In this document: in pieces, positions 37,801-49,510 of the stretch
Numbering within the stretch: position 1 is the stretch's first letter
How the letters are laid out: every line of letters begins with the position of its first letter
Source of the DNA: Malurus cyaneus samueli
Lineage: Eukaryota > Chordata > Aves > Passeriformes > Maluridae
Reading direction: 5' to 3'
DNA length: 64,000 nt
NCBI GenBank assembly: GCA_009741485.1
Contig: VKON01000197.1
Span: 55,868-119,867 of the forward strand
Notes under the pieces: generated by a model
What the model was told of the DNA's origin: nothing
Database searches by the model: none
The model's input: only the letters and a program-made list of their open reading frames with translations
Translations under genes and position numbers: made by a program

Positions 37801-38231
37801 CTGAAGCTAAAAATGCCTTCAATCAAATCTAGTATGTTTTTGGGGAGAAAATGTTCGGTTTAATGCGGGCGGGTGGAAACTTCAAAGCAACCCAGGATTT
37901 TTGTTGCAAAGATCCTGGACTGAAGCTTTTTCTGTGTCGAAATGTACATATGAGAATTCAGATACGCATTTACATCAGATACGCATTTAACATCAGTAAT
38001 CAAAGCTTTTCAAGTAAAAATAAAGAAAGTTTGGATGTGCTTTGCCAAGCCTACTTCAAATTCCATAAGACATGAATGAAAATTACTGCAAAGCCTCTAA
38101 TTTATTACAAGTTTGCTGCTCTTTGATTAAACCGTGATGATTCTCAGTAGTACTGTACAATTTAGGCTGCAGAAACCTGTGAGGCAAAACCAAGCAAACA
38201 CCAGCTCAGGAAATGAGAGAAGACTTCTTAC
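34814..38231 (-). other. RIT2: RIT2 intron downstream of the damaged exon, single-copy part
   Basis: This is intronic sequence following the GTAAG donor at 38227-38231 on the minus strand. The final RIT2 exon, expected to start near VSTEEG and carry FFETSAA, was not recognised anywhere in 1-38231. The intron therefore probably extends beyond the window start. The segment contains the T/G low-complexity tract at 37217-37412 and a T-run at 37780-37797. The rest has no recognised repeat. Confidence 0.6.
37217..37412 (+). repeat. T/G-rich low-complexity tract with (GTTT)n core
   Basis: About 195 bases are almost entirely T and G, including a pure (GTTT)n core near 37339-37366 and T-runs of about 10-14. 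It would be A/C-rich on the RIT2 sense strand. Phe-rich or Lys-rich frames across it are artefacts of composition. Confidence 0.9.
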
Positions 38232-38436
38232 TGTCTGACACCTCCAGGTCCATCTTGTTTCCCACCAGCACCACGGGGATGTCGTAGTGCATGTTCGCCG
38301 GAGTACGCCAGTGAGCCTAGATGAGCTCTTGATACTCGGCTGCCTCCTGGAAGGACTGGCGGTCAGTGATGGAGTAGCAGATGATGAAACCTTCTCCACC
38401 TCGCATGTACTGGTCCCTCATGGCTGTGAATTCTGC
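38232..38436 (-). CDS. RIT2: RIT2 internal exon with in-frame stop and insertion (GTPase core, NKxD motif)
   Basis: On the minus strand an acceptor ending CTCTGCAG is followed directly by codons [17 protein letters not shown], then [22 protein letters not shown]. This is the expected continuation after DTAGQ. Translation then meets TAG at 38317-38319. The same frame resumes as [15 protein letters not shown], containing the G4 NKxD motif that gives guanine specificity. Between ELI and YDIP there are 33 bases, where human RIT2 as I recall it has 18. The 3' end reads GTGTCAGACA followed by GTAAG, where the family has codons for QFRQ before the donor, so the boundary also looks altered by a few bases. 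The exon is 205 bases against about 192 expected. It is flanked by intron, so it is not a retrocopy. It may be real damage in this allele, a diverged paralogue, or sequence error. The identity of the exon is secure; its integrity is not. Confidence 0.85.
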
Positions 38437-41400
38437 CTGCAGAGCAGGAAGGACACGCTGAGTAATTTGGCAAACAAAATTATCCACCTGTAAATAGCAA
38501 ACTTGCAGAAAACTTGCCTGATTCCCCCACATAAATTCACTCTGCTTGCTTTACCCTTGTAAACACTGCTTGTTGAAACTTGTGCATCCTTCTGGGTTCA
38601 TCAACACCAATAATAAGAATTTCTCTAAGGACATTTTTTTTAAAATCTTTTCCCATCCAAGGGAGTTCTGTCCTCTAAGAATATGGACTTATTATGCAAA
38701 GCCTGCATACAGAAAATACTTTCCCATGTATAACCAGAAGCTTCTGCAGTGCTGCCTGAACAGAGAACTTACAATGGAATGAATATTAGTATTGTTAAAA
38801 AAAAAAAAGGTATATTGCGCCTAGGGTCGGGACAGGTACAAATTCCTTAATTCAGATACAAATTCCTTATTATGCACTCAATTCAAAAGCTTAGTTATAT
38901 CAAAAGATATTAAATTGATTCCACCAACTTTGGAATAGTGCCTAGAAAAACAGGATCTGATCTGCCAAAGTTTCTGTTTCAAAGGCTCTCAGAGAAGAGT
39001 GTTTTTAGTCCTTGGGATAATGTTGTTAAATGGAATGAACAATTTCAGCCAGTGAGAATTCACCCAGTTTTCTCCTCCCACATTTTTCTGTTTTAGGTAT
39101 GCATTTTATTGACAACAGCAACACCTTCTGGTTACTGGTATTTTTTTTTTATTATTTTTTTTTTTTGGATATATTTAATAACTGCCACATAGTACAAAAA
39201 AAAAATCAGATTTAATTTTTCAAAAGTATCTCAGGCACTTTGGCTTGAGAATTGTTTTAAGGCCAGTTTCTTTCTCAAGTTTGTTTGCTTTCCTTGATCA
39301 CAGCCCTGAGTAACCCAATACCATGGCACAGTCAGTCAGGATCAGATCCTCTGACAGGAATCAGTTCATCTAGAGATATTATAATGCAGGAAGGTCTGAT
39401 AAAAAAGAAATACACATATCAACATTGGACCATTTCTATGAGCAGCAGGATGCAGCATCAAGTCCTGTATTTTTTACTCTATTGAGAATTTGGGATAGGA
39501 TTTTTTTAAAACACTTTAGTTTACATATATATCTCTTCAGCCCTTGCTGGAAATTGAAGGGAAATAGAGTTCTTAGGCTCTTTTAAAAGTCTCAGCCTTA
39601 AATCTCTCTCAATAGTCGTTCATGTTGATTGACAATACTTCCTGTGAATAGACTTTCATGTTGACCATTATCATTTATTTATGATGTATCTTTTACCCAA
39701 AGGCTTTATATATCATTCAAAACATTTCACTTGCTGCAGGAAAAAGTTCATGCAACTAAGCATCAAAATGGCAGACTAACAGGCAATTTAAGGGCAGGAT
39801 TCTGCTTTGTGATTTACCCAGAATTTGAAAATCTCTGAATTATCACCAGTGGCACCCCAACTACATTGACAGAGTGGATCTGGTCACAACGTAGCCCATC
39901 CTCTTGAAACGATGTGCAGGCATTAGGGCAGCTGGACACTGACGAAACCGAACACAGAGGATTCCACACTCTCTGGTATGGACAAGACACTGAACAGAGA
40001 TGTGTGTCTGTCCCCAGGTCTTTCCCTGCCATCTGCGTTAGATAGTTATTGAGATAATGAATCATGCAATAGAAAAGTAGAGATCACATTCAATGTCTTC
40101 AAGTTGAGGGCAGGCAGTGCTAATGACCAAACACAGTCATTAAATCCATTGCCCACCCTCAAATCCCAGGCTTTTGTACCAGCAAAAAAGATATCACTGC
40201 AGCCCCCATTCCCTGTGACCCTGATTTTGTCTTCTTTGTACCTTAAAAGGTACAAAGTCTCTTAGAATTGTTCTACATCATGGTGAGTAGGGTAGTGTCC
40301 TTTATAGGAGGAACAGAATTAGGCCAGGTTTCATTCAGGCTGAGTGGATAATGGAAACCTTCAGAGAAGTTGAATTTGGGGATTAGATTTCTGAATTTAG
40401 CTTGCTGTAAGACTACAGTCCACCATCTAAACTGTCCTTGTAAAAAAAAATGGTAAACTATTCAATGCTGTTAATGGACTACAGGCTGCTTCTGCTGATG
40501 GGAAACAGTTATCCCATTAGTTACCTAATTATCTATTTTTTTGCACCTATTATTTATTGTTAGAGCATTTCTACAACTGAGTGGAGCTTCTAGCTAAAAG
40601 TACATGTTTTCACATGGAACCTAACGCCCAGCCCAGATGACCTGTCTCCCTGAGTTAGAAATTTCATAAATCAACTCCCACAGCACTGTATGACAACTCT
40701 GCACAGGCTTTTACAAAGAATGAGCTCGGTTTAAGTGAGGTGATCCACCCCTAGGAAGGGCTCAGAACTTGGCACACTCATTTATCGCCATTTACGGCAA
40801 ACTGAGAGGGAATTGGGTCACACATCCCCGTTTCAGTCGCTCACGGAAAGTGACGTTCTGCAGCACGAGAACTGCCAGGACGCCTCCCCAGGGATGTTTA
40901 ATGGCTCTCCCTGACTGACAGGAGACCCTGATTTTACACACTGAGTCATTCCAAAGGGACAAAGTTCTCAGCTTTTAGGGACTGCCACTTGAGTTAGAAT
41001 CCTCTACCTGCGCACTCAGGTTCATGCCGGGGCGCAGTTAAGACTTTCAGGATATGAATGACTTTACCTATGCAATTTTTTATTATGACAGGTTATTGCT
41101 CCTGATTTATTAGACTAAACAGGCAAAATACTTCAGTGTCATTTGCGGTGATCCATTTTCAGAGGCATTAAGTATTCTGTGCAAATTGGATTGAGAACAT
41201 AGACTTGGCTTTCTGTTGTTAACTCAGCTAGTCATTTCCATTCCAAATTTTTGTGATGTTGACGTTAATTTCTCAGCTTTTTCTTCTTGGTGTGATTGTT
41301 CAGTACAAAGTTAAGGACTCCAAGGTCAAACATAAATAAGCCTTTTTTTGTGTTTCAAAAGAAACAGATTTTACCTCCATTCACCATTCACCAGGAACTA

Positions 41401-44396
41401 AGAGGAAAAAAAAAATTAATTACCAATAAATGTACTAAAATATTTCCAATTCTGTATGCATATTATACATAAAAGACAAAGAAATAAGATGCAATTAAAT
41501 CTTTTTGACATTTGTAAGTTCAAATCTTACTCTAGAATCCACTTTTTTCATGTGTCTCTACACTAAGCTGAGATAAAACTCAAGTTCACCTGTTTTTTTG
41601 TGAATGTTCAAGTATAGATAGAGATAAAGCCTAAGGTTACACAGATTTTTCAGTAGTTTTATATTTATATTTTGCCTGGTTCCCTCATAGAATAAGCAAC
41701 AGTGTATCTGTGCAGCTGGCACACTAATATCTTTTTTAATTGTTTCCTGATACAAAAGCAATCTCTTAAAAAATCATTCAGGAATAACACTGGATAAAAA
41801 TTTCTGCTCAATAAGGGGAAAATACAAGACATTCCCAAGTCAGTAAATGCCAAGGAAAAGAGACAGAAGGAAATCACACCCCCTCAAAAGAAAATCAATT
41901 CTGAGAATTAAAGTGAAGATTTGTCATGCTTACAGCACTTTGCAGCTTGACATCAGTCTGGAGTACTCTCTTGTGTATTATGACTAAGACTTAACTGAAA
42001 AGTGTGATAAAAACTGCTTTGAAATCAAATCATCATTCTTCTTAGGAGTGTGATACTTGAGAACAAGCACCAAGTCTGGATAGAAACAAAACAAAACTTT
42101 TCTGAAAGTTGAAGGCAGGAAGCATAACTTTTTCTTTTTCCAGTATAATTGAATGCAGAAAAAAAGAAAAGCAAAGCTACTAATCCTCTTAAGATTATAT
42201 ATTTCTACCTGTTGCTGAGGAACTTTGGCAAGTAAATCTCTTGGTTATCATGTTGATCCTAAAGTGGTTTCACATTTGCATTTTATCAGTGATCAGGCAT
42301 CTGACATGTTTTTTTAAAGGTATCAGAATGGCCTCATGATGATATAGAGCAGTTCCCACAACATTCTCAGATGTGTCTCATCCTGTTGTACTGAACTGCC
42401 TATACCAGCTTGATTCATTTCTCCCTTATTTCTCCCCCTCTTCTGTCTCTCTTCCTCAAACTTTCCTGGGATGTATAAAATCCTGGGAGGCATAAGAGCA
42501 GAGCTTTTCTTTGAAGGCTGTGGCAGAGAAAACCTTAAATATATTTGTACATTCCATGTTCCCCATCATTAGGACACTCACTCATTCCAGCAGTATCCCC
42601 ACATTTTCCCTGAGAGTTGCCTGTGTACCTGTAGAAACCTATCTCATTGCCCTTTAATCTCTTATAATTTTCAACTCTTAGCAGCACTTTACCATTTATA
42701 ATCCAATCTATTCACGCAGAAGAAATGCTTCCATATCTATTCTTGGGAGAGTGTCCCTGTTTCTAAACTTCATCCTCCTGTATATGCTTGCTTTTTCTGC
42801 CTATTTTTTAGCAAAGAGAAAATACCTAATCTCTGTTTTGTCCATCTTGATTTATCCTTTTTTATCTCACTTTTTATAATGAGAAAAAAGAAAACTTTTC
42901 ATAGAGAGCAATATAAATAATTAAATTTAAATTTTTTATTGTTCTCATGGAAATGTAGACAGAACTTGTACATTGGAATTTTTTCATAGATAACAGAATA
43001 TTTTCCCAATAAGATGAGTATCTTAATGTCTCCAGAAGACGAAACAAAGCGATTGAGCAGAAAAGTCAGACTTCACTTACGTTCCTGTATTTTTATGAAA
43101 AATGGGTGTATGTATTGCTGTCAAACATAACAGTCTGGGTCTCATGTTCAGCTCAGGACAGCCCTGCCTTTCTGACTGAAAGAGTCCAGGAAGGTGCTTA
43201 ACAAAGTTCTAATGAAATTCAGCAAAGCTAAACTTGTTTCTTTACTATTTCCTAAGTATTTCCTCCTGAACGATGCTGCAGAAGTACTGGGCTGGAAAAG
43301 CTTTGAGGCAAATCAGAATAGAAGCTGTTTAGAAGAATCTCCCACATGTAAAATTATCATTTTACACCAGCAGAGCTCTAAAGTGAAGCCATTTCTCCCA
43401 CATACCCATGCTGTGCACAGCTAAGAGACATCCTTGTCAGCCCCAGAAAGGACAAAAGGGGGTGAAAAGAACAAAAAAAAATGGGCAAGACAATGAACTG
43501 AGGGTCACCATCCCTGTCCCCTCTTTTTCATTGTGTGGGGATGTGTTTGAGGATAAACACAGCTCAGAAGCACAGTCCTTCCCCGCTCTCCTCAGAAGTG
43601 TGGGGCTCGGAAATTTAAAGATGCAGCACCTCCGAAACAAAGGTGTCATGTTTTTCAAACTACACACACACTCCAGGCATTTTGATGTCTGTTATTTTTT
43701 TTTATGATCTTGGCTTGTATCTCTGGAAGAGGTCAGATCCTCCCCAGGGAGGCCAGCCTCACAGTTTGAAGAATGTCACTTTCTATATCTTCTTGTCTTC
43801 TGTTCTGCTTGACTTTAGAACCAGGAATCTGCTAACAGATGTTCTTAATCAAAACTGTCTCCCTGATTACCACAGGGGTCATTCTTATTACAAAGTGGAG
43901 TTAATTTTACATTATAGTGAACACTTGAGGGGTGAGATATGCTCTTGCAAACAGGTAGGATGTGTTCAATCTAGACAATGAACAAACAAGGATAAAATGA
44001 ACAAAAAGGACATAAGAAACTCAGGGGGAGGGGGGAAAAGTCTTCAAAGAGAAACAGAAGCAAAAATGAAAACTACTGTTTTCATTTTGAAACTGAATTG
44101 TTCACTTAGAAAAAAGCTACTCAGAAATTTTATTAAAAGTTGAAAATCTCTTCTCTCTCAGGAAATTTTTTGCCAATATGATCAAAGAAAATCTTTTTAA
44201 AAGCCAAAGTGCAAACCTCCTATATCTCTCTTACACACATAAGCATGAGTGTGACTTTCATCAGATTACGTATCATCCACTGGCACTGTTTGAAATGAAA
44301 TGTGTTTTTCTTCTGCCTCTTGCAATAGATAAATAGATTTACCTAATGAAAGTACAGGCGGGAAGTGTGTCTAATTATTTAGTTCTCATAGATTTT

Positions 44397-44566
44397 TTCA
44401 AGTTTTGTTTGTTTTATTTTGTGTTTGTTGGTTGGTTTTTTGATTTGGTTTTCTTGGTTGTTTTGTTTTGGTTTGGTGGGGTTTTTTTGGGGGTTTTTTG
44501 CGGGTTTTTTTTTGGTTTTTTTTTTTTTTTTTTTTTTTGGTTTTTTTTTTTTTTTTTTTTTTTTTT
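44397..44566 (+). repeat. T/G-rich low-complexity tract
   Basis: A run of TTTTG/GGTTTT units ends in long uninterrupted T stretches of about 18-22 bases near 44518-44566. It is likely a decayed poly-A/T tail or a simple repeat. Lengths here are prone to sequencing error. Confidence 0.88.
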
Positions 44567-47160
44567 CCTGAGGAGAAGGCAAACTGATAAATGCAAGAAA
44601 TTTAAAGAGTTTAACAGCAACGCAAGAAAACCTTCAGCAGTTACATTTCAAGTAGAAAGCATCCAGACATGAATGTTGATGGATATTGATAATGTATAAA
44701 ACTAATACCAGTACTGATCTAATATGCAAAGGATGGCCTTATTTAATGTGCTTTCTTTCCATGTTCAGAATCATAGCTTTGTTTAGTCTTCAGTCCTCTC
44801 TCCACAGCCATTAGACAGACATGACTGACTCCAGAGAATGACTCAGCCCATGCTCAGGGAAGAGTTTAAGATACCAGGGGTGTTTTTATTTTGTGCCTCT
44901 CACTGCCTCAACAAAGACTCAAACCCCAGCCCAGACTCTGATGTCCACAGCAACAGCCTGGCCCTGCCCACTCATATCCTTCATGCATTTGGGCAATAAG
45001 GCTGGTCCTCCTCTCCGTTTTAAACTTCTCATTTAGCTTCTGCGAGGCTGTTTTATTTCCAATGCAGTTCAGAAGACCAAGACAATGTGCCATCTAATGC
45101 CTGAAGCCAAGAGAGGATTTTTCCCTTTGCAGCACTCAGCAGTGGCAAATGCTGCTCCTCAGCATGGGTTAAGTAACACCATGAGATAATAAAGGAGCAC
45201 TTTTTCCATCACAGAAGCCAAAGTTCCCAACCTGCTGCCTTTGCCCACAGGATTCCAGCCTGCAGCAGCTGCAGGTTTCCAGCAATGACACAGCAGAAAA
45301 GCAAGGAAGCACAGAAAGTTATCGACATCACACCCTGTCCCTGCTTCCATCCTGTTTGCAGCCATCCTTTGCAAACAACAACAATAACAACAAAAGGGGT
45401 TACATAGCAAAAGATAGCGAAAAATCTGCAGCAGGTGGTACTCAGCCACCTGTGCCAGCCTAAACCATCTGCCACATCACTGGGAGGAAGGAAGGGAGCT
45501 GAGTAACAGCTCTGACACAGACCAGGGAAAATGCAGGGGCTCTGGCTGAAACACTGGAGGACAGAGATTGATTCTTCTGCTCCTCAACTCTTTACGCTGT
45601 TCTGCTTGTACATCAAACCCATCTCTCACCACTCCTTTTGCCTGTTCTGGTAATGATTCAGTTCAAAATGGGATTAGTGTAAATGGGAATTAGCCCATAA
45701 GCCTGCAGTGGAAGTGGATTATTATTATAATCAGTCCCTTGATTAATGATCAGTCAGTGTCTCACGCCTTATAATTACAGGAAAGAATTCTTGCTTCTGT
45801 TGTAAAACAGCAATATCCCTTTCCTTCTGCGAATTTGTGCTGGGGACAAAATGCACATCATGTGTATCACATGATGACAGGAGAAGTATGAAGATAAAAA
45901 ATATTCAGTCCAAGTTCCAAGCAGACTAATGGCTTTCTGAGCTTTATCTGACAGCCTTCCGAGGCAATATTGTGAACTCCACAAAATCAGTAGCCTTTTC
46001 TTAGCTCTGGGAATGTACAAGCATAAAGCTGAAACAGGCATTGAAATTAATCTGTAATTTTGAAGACAACTGGCAACCCCCTCTTTAAGCTAATTTATTT
46101 ACCTGGAAAGGGAAACAGAAGAAGAAGGAGAATATTCATGACAGGTGTTCTTTGCTGGAAGACACAGGTATAATATCTATTTCTGTGACAAATAGCAGCA
46201 TTACTGTTCAGCTGCTGATTTCCAGGGGTTTTCCAGGATAACTCTAACAGGTTAGGTAGAGAGATTGACAAGGGGCACCTCAAGACCTTTTCTAGGTCCA
46301 AGCTGGATGGGACAACTAAATGAATATTTGGCAAAATGAAAAACATGATTAGACATGCACTGATTATGAAATTCAAGCATAGATTTGCATTCCTGATTTT
46401 CACAATATTTTGGCTGAAAACTTTCTAAAATAACTTCCTCCTTCTACCTTCCCTACAATTATGTTCTTCAGCAGCAAGCTGCTTACCCTGGAAACTTGTC
46501 TTCAGTCACAGAGAGAATACAATTTTGCATTAAACATCAGTTCTGGATTCTTTCTGAAAACTAATATATTCTCCTTGAAAGAGATGGATTCCTTCCCACT
46601 AGTTAATACATCTTTAATCTCTGACTACAGAAGAGACTTTATGAACAGCTTAGATCCTGACTGAAAAGAGTAATTAATTAAAGAGAGTAATTTTTTAATA
46701 TGTATTACTCTATCAGATTAATTAATTACGATATTACTCTCAACTTCATCCAGAAGGGTCTGAGATTTTGAACCAATGTGTTAAACTTTCACTCTATTTG
46801 AAAATTGTGAATTTGTGAGCTTTGTTTATTGACTCTAAATCATTGTTAGGCACAATCTTTTCTCACCATCAGTGAAATCATGTTGTTTCCCACAGGTGGA
46901 CTTGTAGATTCGGGCTCCCCTTTCCACCTGTGGCACTGCTCCCCACCCTATCTGGAACAGCTTTCAGTCACAGTCCATGCAGGATTAAACCTTGTGAAAA
47001 GCAGGTGTCGGTGTTCCACAGCATCCTGAGCCCTGATGGATGGAGATTTCACTGACCCTTCCCTGGTTGCAAAATATTTTGTATGCACTGACCATTCTCT
47101 ATTCACACCTCCTGCATCATGACTTATGCAGGAAGATTGAGGCCACCCAGCTTGGATAGG

Positions 47161-47182
47161 AAAAAAAAAAAAAAAAAAAAAA
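47161..47182 (+). repeat. Poly-A run
   Basis: Uninterrupted A of about 22 bases with no recognisable retrotransposon body immediately upstream on either strand. Confidence 0.85.
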
Positions 47183-48734
47183 GTAAGTGAAGAGAAATAA
47201 TAAGGGGAGGAAAAGACAGATCAGAGCAACTTCTAATAAAATAACTCAGGGATACAAAATATAACCTCACAGAGTGACCATTCTTTCTTACTGAGGAACT
47301 AGTAAATAACCTGCACTGGCATTCAGACTCTCCCTCCAGATACAGCTTCTTTTCACAGAGATTCCCAATGTTCTCAGTCTAATTGCCCTCCTGCCTCCAG
47401 GTGATAATATATTTGCTAGTTTTCTGCAACTGCGCTTTTGTTAACTTTATTAATCCTGCTCTTCCCGAGATGGTTTGTCATGTGCGGTAATGAAAAGATC
47501 CAGTCCATCACCTGGGAGATGATATCAACTTTTTATTCACCCCTAAATATGGATGAAATCACCATAACAATTCTCCAAAATGCCAGTAAAAATTTCTCAG
47601 TGTTACACTCCCTAACTCAGAAAACTGCCTTTTTCTTTCATGTTCATGCTAATGGTCTCTCTCTGAGGGATAAACACCTTGGCAATTTTCTTCTAAATGC
47701 AGGCACTGAAGCAATCTTCATTGTTAACTACCTCTAAAACCCCTAAATGCATTTGGTTTATCATGCACCACATAATACTTCTCCCCTGTTCTCATTGATA
47801 TGCAAAAAGGAATAAAGCTGGTTTTCACCTTTTATCACAAATGAATCACAAATGGTTAAAGGGAAAAATTAATAGCTTAGTAATTACATTTTAGTAAACA
47901 GCAGAGAAAAAAGAAAAAAACAATAACCCAGTAGTGAAGAGGTAATAACTGCAGCTGCAAGCAAGGGCTTGCCAGGGATTCAGACATGCTCTTGTCAGCT
48001 TCTGTGTCATCATAGACTCACCACCTTCCCCAGTGATTCCTTGTGCAGCTTTGCAGACCTAAACCAGGAGGCTGTGAAGTCAGACACCTCATTGCTCTGA
48101 TAAACGACTGCAAATTATATTCTGGTTTGCATATAAGGACTCTCATGCTGACTTCCACAACAAACGTTGTTACCTTGAAAATTCCACCACACAAGTTTTT
48201 CTCTCCTCTCCCCTGTGCCCTACTCAACAGCAGAGTTATAATTTAATCTGAGAATGTGAAAAGCAGGGAAAGGAAGCAGCAAACAATCTGCAGAGTGGCT
48301 ATTTTGAACTTCTGTAAGGTTTAATCAATAATGCACTCATTTCTGCAACTGAAGTTTATCTCAGTGTTTATCTGAGGGATGTGTTCTCTGGGGACTTCAT
48401 AAATTAACAAAAAAATGAATGCAAAATACCTGTGTTGCAATCCTGCATGGATTTTGCTTTGCTTACAATGTGAACCTGAGACCCAAAAAGAATGAGTTGT
48501 CATGTCCCTCATGAAGGAGACCTGTCCCAGTCATGTCCCTGTCATGTCTCCAGCATGAAGCAGACCCCAACATGCTTTTTCATTTCCATTTCACAAATAA
48601 TTCTAGACCAACTGAATAATTTTCACTGCATTTGAAAAATAGAAAAAAATCAAAACAATCTATGAGGCCAAAGGCAGAGCTCTCAAGCTGTAACCTATGA
48701 GGTACCTCAGTTAGAACAGCAGATCCAATAGGGA

Positions 48735-49075
48735 AAGTGAAGGATCTGGGGAGACCTTGGAGCACTTTCAAGGAGGGGCTACAAGAGAACTGAGAGTGAC
48801 CAGGGAAAAGGTCAAGGAGTGATGGGATAAGGAGGAATGGCTTTAAACTGACAGAGGCCAGTGTTGGATTGGATATTATAAGGAAATTCTGGACTGTGAG
48901 GATGATGAGGGTGTGGCATAGACTGCCTAGAGAAGCTGTGGCTGCCCCTGGATCCCTGGAAATGTCCTAGGCCAAGGTGGACAGGGCTTGGAGCACCCTA
49001 GGATAGGGAAGGTGTTTCTGTCCATGGCAGGGATTTTACAGTCATTTCCAACCGAAAGCATTCCCTCATCTGATG
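48735..49075 (+). mobile_element. CR1 LINE 3' fragment
   Basis: The plus strand reads the sense CR1 3' region: GGGGAGACCTTGGAGCACTT, then GGAGGAATGGCTTTAAACTG, ACAGAGGCCAGTGTTGGATT, GCCTAGAGAAGCTGTGGCTG, CCCTGGATCCCTGGAAATGT, and GGACAGGGCTTGGAGCACCC. It ends near CATTTCCAACCGAAAGCATT, with no clear octamer tail. It lies antisense to RIT2 within its intron. Confidence 0.9.
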
Positions 49076-49474
49076 ATCCTGAAAGACATTGAGTAGCTTC
49101 TGAGATTTGCCTAAATCCCCCAACACAAGGTCAAAGCTCATCTGCAAGTACAAAATTTAGGAGCATCTGATTTTTTCAGCTTTCTCCAAGGTGTCAGTCA
49201 GGTACCCCACTGATTTCTTGCTGCTAATCTTTGAAGTTTTTGTCTTATTAAGAGGGAAAGATCGTTCCCTTGAATGGTTTGTCTCACATCACCCCACAGT
49301 TCTGATGAAACACAGAACACTCATGACAACAATTTACACTTCTTATCCATTAGGTACAAAATAAAAACAGCCACAAAAAATCCATGCAAGGTAAGCAAGA
49401 TTTCTCCTGTGGAAGTGAGAAAAATACATATCCAAAATATGCTTATAAGGAAAAAAGTTTTAAAAACCCTGAAG

Positions 49475-49482
<8 letters not shown>

Positions 49483-49509
<27 letters not shown>

Positions 49510-49510
49510 G
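49483..49510 (+). repeat. Poly-T run
   Basis: About 28 uninterrupted T follow AAGTATTAA. A second T run with GTGTGTG and (TTTG)n units lies at 49621-49660. Both are low complexity within the RIT2 intron. Confidence 0.85.

Noticed and set aside
1..38231. Last RIT2 exon (FFETSAA to the C-terminus)
   Set aside because: Searched by motif on the minus strand and not found. It presumably lies beyond the window.
44346..44672. 108-residue Phe/Gly-rich frame and its Lys-rich shadow
   Set aside because: Composition artefact of the T/G-rich tract at 44397-44566.
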